This document shows, piece after piece, positions 41,801 to 51,427 of a stretch of DNA of 64,000 bases. Made by a program: the position numbers and the translations under genes. Within the stretch, counting starts at the first letter, position 1. Every line of letters begins with the position of its first letter. Under the pieces are notes generated by a model. It searched no databases and was not told the origin of the DNA. It saw only the letters and a program-made list of their open reading frames with translations. This stretch comes from Cafeteria roenbergensis (Eukaryota; Sar; Bigyra; Bicosoecida; Cafeteriaceae). The DNA lies in assembly GCA_008330645.1 (NCBI GenBank), contig VLTN01000015.1, positions 496,001 through 560,000 on the forward strand, given 5' to 3'.

Positions 41801-44800
41801 GTGACCCGGAAGGCGTGCGATCGTCGCCGCTGCTGGAGGCCCCGCCCCCCGGCGCGCTGACGGTCCAGGGGGACGAGAAGGCCGAGGCGGCGGCGGCGGC
41901 CGCTGCAGCGGCCGCTGCGGCGGCGGCGCGCTCTGGCGACGCGTCCCTGGCGCGGTCGAGCGTGCGACGCGGGAGGCGAGGCTCCAGCGACGCTGCCGCC
42001 GCTGCCGCCGCCGCTGCCGCCGCTGCGGAGGAGGACGCCGTGGAGGCGCACGCCGTATCGGAGGAATGTTTGGCCGCCGCTGGACGGCTTGTTACCGCCA
42101 GCGGCCTCGGCGGCACCGCCGTCTCGTCGCGAGCATGCCTCGCGCAGGCTAGCCTGGCGGCCGACTCGGCGCGGACGGCGCTTGAACGCGCATGGGCCAA
42201 GGCGCTGACTGCCGCAGGGGTTCGCGCTGCGCTGGGCGACGCGCCGGAGCCGGGAGCCACGCTGGAGGAGGAGGAGTGGCGATCCAGGGAGCCGACTGCC
42301 TGGGGACAGTGCGCGGCGTGGCTGTGGCTCGCTCGGGAGCGCCTGGCGGCGGCGGTTGCCGAGGCGGGGGCGGCTGCCGGGAGCGAGGGCTCGCCCGGGG
42401 ACGGGTGGGCGGTGGCCGTTGCATTGGGTGCGAGCGCCGGCCTGGATACGGTGGTCGCCGTGCTGTGGCGCGCCTGGGACGAGGCCGGGCGCCCTGCTGC
42501 CGCTGGCTCTGCCGCCGCACAGGAGGGCTCCGGCATCCCAGAGAGCATTGTAGAGACTGCCGCGGCGTGGTGGGCGGCGGAGAGCAAGCTGGACGCGGCT
42601 GCCAGGGCAGTTGCTCGGGCGTCAGACGCTGTGGCGGCGGCGGGCGGGGAGTCGGGCGTGCTGCTCGCCACGTCGCTGCCGCTCTCCACAGGCCCCGCGC
42701 CGGCGAAGGGCGCGGCGGCAGCTGGCGGCGGAGACTCTGGCGGGGCGGGTAACGCTGACGCAGAGGGGGCTGCCCCATCCGCGTCGGAGGCGGGCTCTCA
42801 GCTGGGCCCCGAGGGCACGGGCAAGGCGGCGACGAAGCCTGCTGAGAGCGGCAGCCCGCGGGGCGGAGACGACGACGAGGACGCGCAGGAAAGGGCGTGC
42901 GAAACCGCGGTGGTGGTGGTGGGAGAGACCTGGACGGGCGCGCTGGACGACCCGTCGTGGTCCGCGACGTGGCTGGGCCAGGGCGTGGCATGGCCGAGTC
43001 TGGATGGCGACGACGAAACCGCAAGCTCCCGACGCAGAGCGAGGGAGGCGGAGGAGGGGCCGGCAGAGGAGGAGGAGGAGGAGGAGGAGGAGGCGGCGGA
43101 TGCCGCGCTCGAAGCGGCGGAGACGGGCCGAGCCTTTGCAGTGGGGGGGCTAGTGATGGCCTGCGTCGCTCCGTCCGCGGGCGACGAGGATGGGATGGAG
43201 GACGGGGGCGGTGGGCTGGTTGCCCTGGCGGGGCGGCCGGACGTGGCAGGCCTGGCAAGCCTCCCCTCCGACGCGCCCGACACCGCCTTGCCGGCTCTGC
43301 CGGGGGAGGATGGCGGGCCGGGCGCCGGGGACGGGGCTGGGAGCGGTTTCCGGCAGAGCCTCCTCGTGCGACGCAGCTCGTGGCGCGGGCGGGGGGGCGC
43401 GATGGGCGGGCGGGCGCACGTGAGCAGCGTGAGGTCGCTGGCCAGCGCGGAGGAGGCATACATGCGAGGGGATGGGTCCCCTGCAGGGAGGGAAGACGCC
43501 GTGCTCTCGACGGGGCCAGGCTACGGGGACGCCCACGCGACAGGCGCCAACATGGGTCGGCCTGACGGGGCCGCCCACGGGGAGCAAGACGACTGGGCGA
43601 GCGACGCCGACCCCGTCACAGGCCCGGCTGCCCCGCCCTCCTCCCCGGTGGCGGCCGCTGTCAGGGGCCGCGCCCCAGCCAGCGAGGCGCTCCTCGGCGC
43701 GCCCGCAAGGCCTGCAGGCCGGCCCGCGCAGCGCGGCGCGTCGAGGCGGTCGCGCTCCGGAGAGCGGCGCAACGGTGAAGCCGCCGGAAGAGCCGGCCGC
43801 CGGCCAGCAACCGGCCAGCACCCGGGAGAGCGCGCCCCCACCTATGGCGCCGAGGCAGAGCTGGCAGAGCCGTCCCAGCGAGGCCGAGCCTTTGACGAGC
43901 GCAAGCCAGCGCTCGGGACCGGCCACGGCAACGGTCGTCACGGCGGCGCCGGTGGCGAGGGCGCAGCGCCCCGGCGGAAGCGCAAGCGGCGGCGGCGACA
44001 GGACCGGGGGAGGGGGGCGCAGAGCGACGACGCCGAGGCCGCCACGGCGGCGGCCGCAGCAGAGGCGGCGGCGGAGACGCCAGCGTCGCTCGAAGCGGCG
44101 GGCTTCCCGGACCCGTGCGCCGCCTCCGCCGCGGCGGGTGCGCTGGAGTGCAGCTGGCGGCCGGTGGGGTGCGGGCTGGGGCTGTCCTTCCCGCTGGTAG
44201 AGGCGGCGCTGACGCTGGCGGATATGGCCGCGGGGGTGGAGCCCGGCGGCGGCGGGGCGAGTTCCAAGCGGCGGGGCGGCGGGCGGGCCGGTGGGGACCA
44301 CGTGTGGCGCGCCGAGGAGGCGGACGCGGCCGTCAGGAACGCGTGCGCGGCCGAGGCCGTTGCGAGGGACCTGCTGCGCTCAGCTGACACGGCGAGGGAC
44401 GTCGACAGCGATGTGCTGGCCGGCCCCGCCATCCGGCTCGCGCGGTCCGGCCTCTCCCTGCTGGAGGCGGCGGCAGCGCGCTGCCTCCGCGCCGCCCGGG
44501 GGGCTCTCGACCCCGTGTCCCCCTCAGGGCTGCTGGAAGCCGCTGGCCGTCTCGCGGCGGAGCGCCGGGGCCTGCAGCCGCGGCCCGCCGCCGCCACCTC
44601 TACAGTTCCCTTTGCCCTCGCTGCCAGCCCTGCCAGGGTGGCCCTCGCCCACCTCAGGGCGGCCCCGGCGCTGCTCACTGCCCTGCGCCTGCTCCAGCGC
44701 GCCGCTCGCGTCGGGGTCCTCCCCTCCGTCAGCGCGGACGGGGCGGTGTCGGCTGGCCTGGCCGCAGCGCTATCCGCCGCCGCCCAGCTCACACTGGACC

Positions 44801-45165
44801 GCGCCCTGCCAGCCGCCGCCGTGGCCGCCGCCTGTGGCGTTCCCGGTCCGTCCGCCGCGGTGCTGGCGGCAGCCGCCGCACGATGCCTGGCAGTGTCTCG
44901 CGCAGAGGCCCTCGCCGAAGTCGAGCTCCACACGAGCAGAGCCGCAATGCGGCTGGTGGAGCACCCCTCTGCTGGCCCCACCTTCGAGCCCTTGTCGGCG
45001 GCGCGCCGGGCACCCCGGTCCCGGCCGCTCTCTGCCCCGCTCATGGCCTCACCGGAGGAGCTGGCCGAGGCGAGGCGGCTGGAGGCCGCCGTGGCCGCCA
45101 TCGACGCGACAATGTGCGTGGCAGTGGCAGCCGCGGCTGGCCTGGCCAGGGCGCTGCCTCTGTGA
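38842..45165 (+). CDS. Ala-rich 2,107-residue protein of unknown function
   Basis: One long exon from ATG 38842 (MSSQAPLISSTGRLLAYSYA). The N-terminal 550 residues are mostly helical, with TPR-like pairs (ARLGEWRSAKRSAERGIQLL). An acidic run, including 13 glutamates, follows at about 40285-40337. Around 40990-41115 a segment LTVAFRAVDAGTGFASAAAL looks like a degenerate EF-hand, with a possible partner DLISWEEAVVMAAG near 41425-41460. Poly-Ala tracts, further acidic runs (about 43060-43100), a basic Arg/Lys patch (RRKRKRRRRQDRG) and a helical C-terminal 400 residues complete it. I do not recognise the family. The mix of charged linkers and helical repeats is common in large cytoskeletal or ciliary proteins of protists, but that is only a suggestion. 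Confidence 0.72.
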   Translation: MSSQAPLISSTGRLLAYSYAACRECVLQEQAASSSLASGFSELPGAVPGGAARQTDAGGDCPVEWPSRGILSHPLLAACAGFGPTGSLPCPPDDEQAKLPGSAAKPSAGVAVAEAMVASLKAAAEAASCAEAIVQTAGATMRGLDAAPDGARNLDEDGAAPLEVLATDLLAADAALRACGFRVPAGVVCAQTRCLHAAAAARLGEWRSAKRSAERGIQLLAACGAVSLESLPSPDVWCGSDKAPQIPASALPDEAAALDPAAWSAGAVAGVLWACFCRAAAVPQGWHDLDGGSFRRETTALSAEGSAVTDGPADHQWSTSAARAPPLSLRDAEWRAQAMAAAGAWHGCSVPVWAALQEVAWAARQVHGSAIQQAAAAAALGAGRRSDSPADVAGAGGRRGRARRADGQSDGDREGAGATEEGAAVADARLRAEALSMLAARLLRCWHDLAMVCLPQRDIQSDTSDEDEDEDDNEEEAAAQAAAGKEEEEEEEEEEEEEDPFAEEPSADRGGLPRGVRVGSKDRETSAGADGDTVSVAWRAVAARLCPVRRPAVLITWAQVLAALRAAADAPDGSDGADASAPLGLDQDLEGLLEESDPLALALLRSLASVMEAEASGREAGWSPRQAGSQRSLGRVRGSDDDGFVPAELLVRRPAADAVGADVSIDGDVDGDAVAPHIAVSCWDGALAGRGLLSSAASQSAFKAARRAAGRRMDPVSLARLTVAFRAVDAGTGFASAAALRRSLRGDVDAGSSLWAAQLAESLVHRSSEAALATSRAGATAATAARVLEASLDAEPAAPSRALPLYGAGASIDAGVSGRLSAAPRGWAAGDARRDPSARAGSASGAGAAASSAASALPEDLISWEEAVVMAAGLGAAEGDGIAAVTGATGARGVLAMDASAEGGAGGGAGAAAGDASEALDGSKLSNGSHSASAGTGSAAAAASAIVPLESASQWWGVTGAEVSRSGAVAAVSLLVTLARARVGLASDPEGVRSSPLLEAPPPGALTVQGDEKAEAAAAAAAAAAAAAARSGDASLARSSVRRGRRGSSDAAAAAAAAAAAAEEDAVEAHAVSEECLAAAGRLVTASGLGGTAVSSRACLAQASLAADSARTALERAWAKALTAAGVRAALGDAPEPGATLEEEEWRSREPTAWGQCAAWLWLARERLAAAVAEAGAAAGSEGSPGDGWAVAVALGASAGLDTVVAVLWRAWDEAGRPAAAGSAAAQEGSGIPESIVETAAAWWAAESKLDAAARAVARASDAVAAAGGESGVLLATSLPLSTGPAPAKGAAAAGGGDSGGAGNADAEGAAPSASEAGSQLGPEGTGKAATKPAESGSPRGGDDDEDAQERACETAVVVVGETWTGALDDPSWSATWLGQGVAWPSLDGDDETASSRRRAREAEEGPAEEEEEEEEEAADAALEAAETGRAFAVGGLVMACVAPSAGDEDGMEDGGGGLVALAGRPDVAGLASLPSDAPDTALPALPGEDGGPGAGDGAGSGFRQSLLVRRSSWRGRGGAMGGRAHVSSVRSLASAEEAYMRGDGSPAGREDAVLSTGPGYGDAHATGANMGRPDGAAHGEQDDWASDADPVTGPAAPPSSPVAAAVRGRAPASEALLGAPARPAGRPAQRGASRRSRSGERRNGEAAGRAGRRPATGQHPGERAPTYGAEAELAEPSQRGRAFDERKPALGTGHGNGRHGGAGGEGAAPRRKRKRRRRQDRGRGAQSDDAEAATAAAAAEAAAETPASLEAAGFPDPCAASAAAGALECSWRPVGCGLGLSFPLVEAALTLADMAAGVEPGGGGASSKRRGGGRAGGDHVWRAEEADAAVRNACAAEAVARDLLRSADTARDVDSDVLAGPAIRLARSGLSLLEAAAARCLRAARGALDPVSPSGLLEAAGRLAAERRGLQPRPAAATSTVPFALAASPARVALAHLRAAPALLTALRLLQRAARVGVLPSVSADGAVSAGLAAALSAAAQLTLDRALPAAAVAAACGVPGPSAAVLAAAAARCLAVSRAEALAEVELHTSRAAMRLVEHPSAGPTFEPLSAARRAPRSRPLSAPLMASPEELAEARRLEAAVAAIDATMCVAVAAAAGLARALPL

Positions 45166-45457
45166 CCCGTCCGCCTCGAGCCTGAAGCGTACCAACTGGG
45201 AATCATCAGGGGCGCGGCCCGGCCCCCCAGCGGCGCCGCGGCAGCGGCGCTCGTCCCGGGGCCTTCATCGACCGCATGCGCTTGCGATTGGGATTGCGAG
45301 CGTTTCATACAGCGGCGTGCGTGAGGAAATCATGCCCCCCGTTCTCGCCATGTGGTTCGTCGGCGCGAGAGGGGAACCCAGCCTGATTATGGCCACAAGA
45401 GCCGGCATAGCTGTGGCTGCGCACTCACACCACGCGAATCGCGCTCTGATCCGGGGC
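45166..45457. other. Convergent intergenic region
   Basis: About 290 bases between the stops of the Ala-rich protein (plus) and the G-patch protein (minus). Nothing was recognised. Confidence 0.35.
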
Positions 45458-48205
45458 TCACTCTCGCCGCGACCTCCTCCGGTGCCTGCCGGAAGGATGG
45501 TCCCGCTCACCATCCCTCGAGCGATCCCTTCGACGCGAGCGGCTGCGCCCCGCAGAGTCCCGCTCCGCGTCGGGCTGCCTGGACCGGTGCCCGTGGCGAT
45601 GGCGGTGGTGCCTGCGCCGGCGCTGCCCCCCACTCTCCACCTCGGCGTCGGCGTCGGCGGCAGCCCCGTCCCCCGCCTCCTCCCCACCAGCCCTGAGCGA
45701 CGCCCTGAGCAATCGCCGAAGCGAGTCGAACCGCCCGGCATCGGCGAGACCTTGACTCTGCTCGGCGCTCGAAACTGCAGCGCCGGCGCCACCCGCCTGC
45801 CCGGGCGGCAGCGTCGGCGGCTTCGCCGGCCCGATCAATCCCGGCGCGAGGGCGGAGCCGGCGACGTCACTCCGGTCACGCCTCCCAGCCTCCTCGGGGC
45901 GAGCGACAGCCACAGGGGACTGGCGGTGGCGCCCGTGGGGCGATGGGGCTGTCGCTTCGCCGCGGTGGCGCGTTGTTGAACTGCTGCCCCTTGGGCCAGA
46001 GCCGCGCCCGCCCGCCTTCTCTTCCTCCTCCTCCTCCTCCTCCTCCTCCTCGTCCTCGTCCTCCTCCTTCTCGTCCTCCTCGTTTTCGTCCTCGTCCTCC
46101 TCGTCCTCCTCTTCTGACTCGCTACTGCTGCCCCCGAACACGCCGGCGAGCACGTCCCTCGCTGCCGGCGCCGCCTCCTGCGCCAGCTCCAGCTCAGACG
46201 CGCTCCCGCCCAACGCACGCCCCGTGGGGCCTGCCGAACCGCTGTGGACCGAGCTACTCGCGCCGAGGCTGGTTGACGGCTGCGGCGCCGCTGCCTCACG
46301 AGCGCCGCCCCCAGAGGACCCCTCTGCCGTCGACGCCGACGCCGCCACCACTGACGGAGCAGCCGCTGCCGGCTCTGGCCGCGGCAGGGGCTGTATGGGC
46401 TGCAACCCCAGCCGGCGGGACACGATGGCAGCGGGCACCCACGGCTCCTCCACCATCGTTGCGGGGGCCCGCGGTGCAGCTGCTCCCGAAACCCTTCCCA
46501 ATCCTTCCGCCCTGCCCGAGCCCGGAACGCCTCCGTCCTGCGCGGCTGGCTCCGCGCGGCCAGGCTCTGCATCCCCCTCTTCAAAGAGGCCTCCGAGAGT
46601 TGCGATCGCCCTTCGACGGTCCTCAGCGGCGGCCTCCGCCAGCGCTTGCTCTGCCGGATCTAGCTCTGTCTTTCTTGGCTCTGCCGGTTTTGGCTCTGCC
46701 GGGATCGACTCTGCAGAGCGGTCCGCGATGGGGTGCTCCGATCTCTCGGGGTTGCGTCCGGGAATCGGCGCCTCAGCGGAGTCAACGGTGCCCCAGCGCG
46801 AGCGCGGTGCCGCTGGCGCAGCAGCTTGCGGATCCAACGCTGGCGCAACCTCGCTGGCGGGCGGCTGCGGCTCAGCCTCGGGATCACCCGCAGCAGGCTG
46901 GGCCGCGGGGGCTCCGGCCGCGGTCTCGTGAGCGACGGAGCGACGGCGCGAGCCGCTGCCGGCGCTGTCGGCTGCGAGAATTCGGAGGGTTCTGGAGGTG
47001 TCTGGCTGCCACCCAGGAGGCGGCTGGGGGGCTGTGTCGGATCCACGAGCAGCGCGCGACGGAGCAGCAAAGGCGAAACCGGGGAGCGCAGGCCGGCCGT
47101 CAGCCCCAACGGTCGGGGCCGCAGCATCGGCAGAAGCATCGTCGTCGTCATTGTCGTCGTCGTCGTCGCTGCCGCCATATACAACGTGGCCGCTGAGCCC
47201 CTGCGAAGAGGAGCCCCCGCCAGCGCCCTGCCTGCCCGTGAGGCGCAGCGCTCCGCTGAGACGGGCCGGGCTGTCCCCGGCAGCCGCCGCCCCGTCGCCG
47301 TCCTCGTCGTCCGCCAGAGCCAGCAGCGTGGACCCGCCGCCCACGCCCCCGAAACCGTCGCCGTCCTCGTCGTCCAGCGCATAGGCGTCATCGACGACGA
47401 ACCGCAAGCTGGTTCCGCCGCGCCCCGCCGCCGCCGCGCGCGTCCCGTCCAGGATCGCCGCCACGCGCCCCGCCGCCCCCCCGCCCTCGCCACCGCCACC
47501 GCCGCCACCGCCCAAACCCGTCCGCTGGCCAATCGCGCCGCCGCCCCACCTGCCCGCGCTGCCGAGCACGTCGCCGCTCGTCAGCCCCCCCCGGGCCCTC
47601 GCGTGGGCCCTTCCCGCCGCAGCCACGTCGGCGTACCGACCCCCGAAGTCGTCGTACCCCAGACCCCTTCGGTCCAGCTTCAGCGCGACCGGAGCCGCTG
47701 CCACGTCATCCGGAGGGACGACCACAACGGCGCCGCCCGGGCCCGCGGCCCGCCGTCTACCGGGACCCAGCCCCTTCCCGGGCCGCCACCCCATCGCCTT
47801 CATGAGGTCTGCACCGGCGGAGGCCTCGGCGGGCCCCTCCAGCAGCGCCGCCAGCGGAGCAGGCAGGCCGGCGCGAGCGTGCGGCGCCATCCCCACGCCC
47901 TGGCCTCCATGGGCGCCCGTGGTCAGGACCCGCCCTAGAAGTGCATCGTCGTGGGCATCTGTCAGGGACGCGACGCGCTCCGCAAACGAAACTGCGGCCT
48001 CTGGGCTGTCCGAGTCCCGCGCCCGCTTGCGGTCCCGGGAGGAGACGAACTTTGACGGCTTCCACCCGTCTGCCGACCCCGTAGTGGCACGTCGAACGTC
48101 CAAGGTCCCGCTCCGCGTCCCAGGCGCCACAGGTGCCGGCCCATGGCTCCGCGGGCGCCCGTTTGCGGCGTCCGAGAGCAGCGTGCCCCGAGTCCCGAGG
48201 AGCAT
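45458..48205 (-). CDS. GPATCH1: GPATCH1/TGH-like G-patch splicing factor
   Basis: 915 residues from ATG 48205. The N-terminus has GWKPSKFVSSRDRKRARD, like the conserved N-terminal domain that precedes the G-patch in GPATCH1/TOUGH. The G-patch follows at about residues 135-150 (ADLMKAMGWRPGKGLGPG), then VALKLDRRGLGYDDFGG, which matches the stretch after the G-patch in that family. The middle is disordered and acidic/Pro-rich. A 30-residue Glu/Asp tract lies at 46016-46125. The C-terminus is an Arg/Ser region (GRSRSRRRDRSRDGERDHPS) typical of spliceosomal proteins. G-patch proteins bind and stimulate DEAH helicases during splicing. Placement in GPATCH1 rather than another G-patch family is probable, not certain. 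It is divergent from FZR1 across 233 bases. Confidence 0.78.
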   Translation of the reverse strand: MLLGTRGTLLSDAANGRPRSHGPAPVAPGTRSGTLDVRRATTGSADGWKPSKFVSSRDRKRARDSDSPEAAVSFAERVASLTDAHDDALLGRVLTTGAHGGQGVGMAPHARAGLPAPLAALLEGPAEASAGADLMKAMGWRPGKGLGPGRRRAAGPGGAVVVVPPDDVAAAPVALKLDRRGLGYDDFGGRYADVAAAGRAHARARGGLTSGDVLGSAGRWGGGAIGQRTGLGGGGGGGGEGGGAAGRVAAILDGTRAAAAGRGGTSLRFVVDDAYALDDEDGDGFGGVGGGSTLLALADDEDGDGAAAAGDSPARLSGALRLTGRQGAGGGSSSQGLSGHVVYGGSDDDDDNDDDDASADAAAPTVGADGRPALPGFAFAAPSRAARGSDTAPQPPPGWQPDTSRTLRILAADSAGSGSRRRSVAHETAAGAPAAQPAAGDPEAEPQPPASEVAPALDPQAAAPAAPRSRWGTVDSAEAPIPGRNPERSEHPIADRSAESIPAEPKPAEPRKTELDPAEQALAEAAAEDRRRAIATLGGLFEEGDAEPGRAEPAAQDGGVPGSGRAEGLGRVSGAAAPRAPATMVEEPWVPAAIVSRRLGLQPIQPLPRPEPAAAAPSVVAASASTAEGSSGGGAREAAAPQPSTSLGASSSVHSGSAGPTGRALGGSASELELAQEAAPAARDVLAGVFGGSSSESEEEDEEDEDENEEDEKEEDEDEEEEEEEEEEEKAGGRGSGPRGSSSTTRHRGEATAPSPHGRHRQSPVAVARPEEAGRRDRSDVAGSALAPGLIGPAKPPTLPPGQAGGAGAAVSSAEQSQGLADAGRFDSLRRLLRASLRAGGEEAGDGAAADADAEVESGGQRRRRHHRHRHGHRSRQPDAERDSAGRSRSRRRDRSRDGERDHPSGRHRRRSRRE

Positions 48206-48438
48206 TGCCGCCCTCCGGCCCTCCGCTCGCGGCGCAGTGCTGCCTCCGTTGGTGCACGGTCAGCGCCTGCCGGCCAGACTGCTTCCTGCGCCTCGGCTCG
48301 CTGTGCTGAACGCTGCGCTGGCCGGCTGTCGAGCTCCGGCAGAGCCTTGCGCGTTCGCTCGCCTGCTCCCACGGCCGCCCCGCATGCAATGACACCCTTG
48401 GGAGTCAACCGACTGCGTTCCGCAAGGCGGCCGGGAGG
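48206..48438. promoter_or_regulatory. Short divergent promoter between GPATCH1-like and FZR1
   Basis: Only 233 bases separate the two divergent ATG codons, so this short segment must carry both promoters. No TATA-like element was seen. Confidence 0.45.
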
Positions 48439-51054
48439 ATGGACGGTGCCGCGTTTGACGCCCACCTTTCCAAACGGATGCGCTCCCCGGACGCGTCCAG
48501 GTCGTGAGCTCGGGCGGCGCACAGCGCTCCTGGTTGCCGGCCCGGCCCGTTCCTGCTTGCGCGCACGCCCAGGGCATGGCGTTGGCGAGCCCCGGCGCAA
48601 GCCGCCGTGCTAGTTGTGGGTGCTTGCTGTCATTGGGGGGCGGCGTGCCGGCGTTGCGCGTTGCCGATGTGTTGCCGCAAGCGACTCGGCCTGCCGCACG
48701 TTGGCGTCGCGGCGCGAGGGCCAAGCCGCCTCTCCGGGCGAAGCAGCGAGTGGGGAGGTGCGCAACCAAGCGCGTCGGCTTACGTAGTTCTCTCGCCGAG
48801 GCTGCCACAAGGTCGCGCGTGCCGTCGTCCGTGCGCCCCGAACAACGCGCAGTCCCGGCTCGATGGGAGACCGCATGGTGCCCTCTCGCGGCTCCTCGTT
48901 GCTGGCCGACGGCCTTGGGATGCTAGACGCCGCCGAGAACGACGCTGCTTCTGCCGCGGCCCTGTCACGGTGAGAGCGCCCAGGCAAGTCCCGCCAAGCG
49001 GCAGTGCGCCCTGCTGCGGCAGCCAATCTCGCGCTCCTGCTCCGTCGCTCACTGCGAGGACGGGAACCACTAGTCGGCACTCTGCTCGCCGCCTCGCTCC
49101 CGCCTCTCAGCGCCCGCGCACCCCCGGCACCGGAGCCGCAGCCGCCCCCTCGTGCCCCCGACCTCGCGCCACGCACCCCCCCCCACCCCGCGCTCCATGC
49201 GCACCCACGCCGACGCACCACCACCACCACCCGCGCAGTATGCGCTCGGGATCCGCACCCGGCACCACGGGCGGCGCCGCCGCCGCGGAGGCCCTCTCCA
49301 CCCGCGCCCTCGTGATGCGGGCCGAGCTGCTCGGCACCTCCACGCTAACGCCCCCTTCCAGCGCGAGCGCCCTCGCGGCCTCGCAATCGGCCCGTCAGAC
49401 GTCCGAGCTGCCCGCCCAGCCCCCCCCGCGCTCCGCCGTCCGACGCCGCATCGCTCCGCCCGCTCTCTCCCCCGCCCGCGGCCTGCTGGCCTTCGAAGCC
49501 GGCTCTGCCGCCGTGTCCCCTCGCCGCCGCCGCGTCAGGTCGTCGCTCGGCTCTGCATCGGGCCTGCCCTCCTCGCCCCTGGCTCTGCCGGCATCCCCTA
49601 GGGCGCCACGTCATCCGGGGGGCACGGATCGCGCGGGTGCCGCCAGCCCCGCGGCCGGGGCGGGCAGACGCGCTCGCGAGGCTGCGTGGTCGGGGACAGA
49701 CTCCCCGCCGCCCCGGCGCGGGCGGCACTCTCCGTTGCACGGCGCGCCCGGCGCCCCCGCCGGTGCTGCTACAGCTGCTGGCGCTAGTGCTGGTGCTGCT
49801 TCAGCGGCGGTCGCGGACGTCGACGCGGTTTCGTCGCATGCGCTGGGCGCGCTCTCTCCCGCGTCGCGGGACCTGCTAGCAGCGCCGCGTGCCGGCTGGC
49901 GGCGCGTTTCCAAGGTCCCCTACAAGGTGCTGGACGCGCCCGCGCTGCTGGACGACTTTTACCTCAGTCTGCTGGACTGGAGCGCACTGGACGTGCTTGC
50001 CGTGGGGCTGGGGCCGGACCTGTTCCTGTGGAACGCGGCCACTGCTGGGGTCACGCGCCTGCTCGGCTTCGAGGGGGAGGACGAGACGGTCACGGCGGTT
50101 TCGTGGACGGAGTCGGGCAGGCGGGTGGCTGTGGCTTCGTCCGAGGGCCGGGTCCAGCTCTGGGACGCGGAGACAGAGCGGCAGGTGCGGAGTTTCCCGG
50201 ACCACCCCCAGCGCGTCAGCACCATGTCGTGGGCAAACAACCTGCTCGCAACGGGGGGCCGGGATAACACGATCAGAGTGTTTGACGCCCGCAAGGGGGG
50301 CCGGCCGGTCATGAGGCTCTCTGGCCACGAGTCGGAGGTGTGCGGCCTTCGCTGGAGCCCCGACCGCGCCACGCTGGCCTCGGGGGGCAACGACAACAGG
50401 GTGCTCCTGTGGTCCGTGGCCGGGGCGGTGAGGGCGAAGCGGCAAGCCTCCTCCTCCTCCTCGTCAGGCGCGGCCTCGGGCGACGGCGCTGCCTCCGGGC
50501 TGAGCGCGCGACTGGGGCCGCTGTACCGGCTCTCGGGCCACCGCGCGGCCGTCAAGGCCCTCGACTGGTCTCCGCACCGGAGGGGCCTGCTCGTGAGCGG
50601 GGGCGGCACCCTCGACAAGAGCCTCAGGTTCTGGAACGCGCTCACGGGCGAGTGCGTTGGCTGCGTGGACACGGGTTGCCAGGTGTGCAACGTGCGGTGG
50701 AGCCTCAGCGGGGAGGAGCTGGTCACCACCCACGGGTACAGCCGCAACGACGTCTGCTTGTGGCGGTACCCAAGCATGCAGCGGCTTGCCACGCTGAGCG
50801 GTCACAAGTCCCGCGTGCTCTTCATGGCCATGGATCCTTCCGGGCAGAGCGTGGTCACTGGGGCGGGCGACGAGACGCTGCGCTTCTGGCGCGTGTTTCC
50901 CCCCATGAGCGGGGCGCAGCGGGCTGCGCGGCCGGAGCGGCGCTTGTCGGCCGGGTCGCGACCCGCCTCCCCCTCGGCAGCCTCGGCGAGCTCTCCGGGG
51001 CCGGCCTCGTCGCCGGCGCTGCTGGCCGCGCTCGCGGGCGAGGCGCTGCGCTGA
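48439..51054 (+). CDS. FZR1: CDH1/FZR1, activator of the anaphase-promoting complex
   Basis: Three exons, 48439-48503, 48853-48969 and 49239-51054 (665 residues). The introns are GTGAGC...CGCAG and GTGAGA...CGCAG, and phases match at both joins. The small second exon carries the C-box (GDRMVPSR, residues 27-34), which docks the activator on the APC/C. The third exon begins with the conserved LVMRAELLG segment. From about residue 282 comes a seven-blade WD40 domain opening KVPYKVLDAPALLDDFYLSL and including LLDWSALDVLAVGLGP, SGHESEVCGLRWSPDRATLA, SGGGTLDKSLRFWN, THGYSRNDVCLW and GAGDETLRFWRVF. The PYKVLDAP form separates CDH1/FZR from CDC20. CDH1 targets cyclins and other D-box or KEN proteins for degradation at mitotic exit and in G1. 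The tail ends Leu-Arg rather than the usual Ile-Arg. Confidence 0.93.
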
Positions 51055-51427
51055 GGCCTGCGCGCTTTGGCTGCGACAGCGGGGCCTTGCTGGTCACGCA
51101 GCAGCGCGCTTGTTGCTGGGTTGGTGAGCGTGGGTGCGTGAGGCGAACGCTCGCGGGCAGTCTCGTGGAATCGAGGGCGGTTTTCAATGGAGCGCAGCGG
51201 CGTTCAGCGCGCGGGTCTTGGGTCGGAGCGCGTGGCAGCTCTCCGAGACGGGGGCGGGCAGGAGGCAGCGGCGCCGTGCTGAGGGCCTCACACGCAAGCA
51301 GGGTCAAGGTATCCGCCCCCGCGTCGCACAGTGACCACTCACAGCACAGGACGGTGAAGAGGGGGGCGGGAAGCAGCGCGCTTGGAGCGGCGAGAGTGAC
51401 CGGGCGAGCCACCCACAAGGGTGCAGC
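51055..51427. other. Convergent intergenic region
   Basis: About 370 bases between the FZR1 stop and the stop of the His-rich membrane protein. No gene, repeat or RNA was recognised. Confidence 0.4.

Noticed and set aside
41256-42689. Minus-strand frame of 477 codons
   Set aside because: Antisense to the Ala-rich protein; Ser/Ala-rich without motifs.
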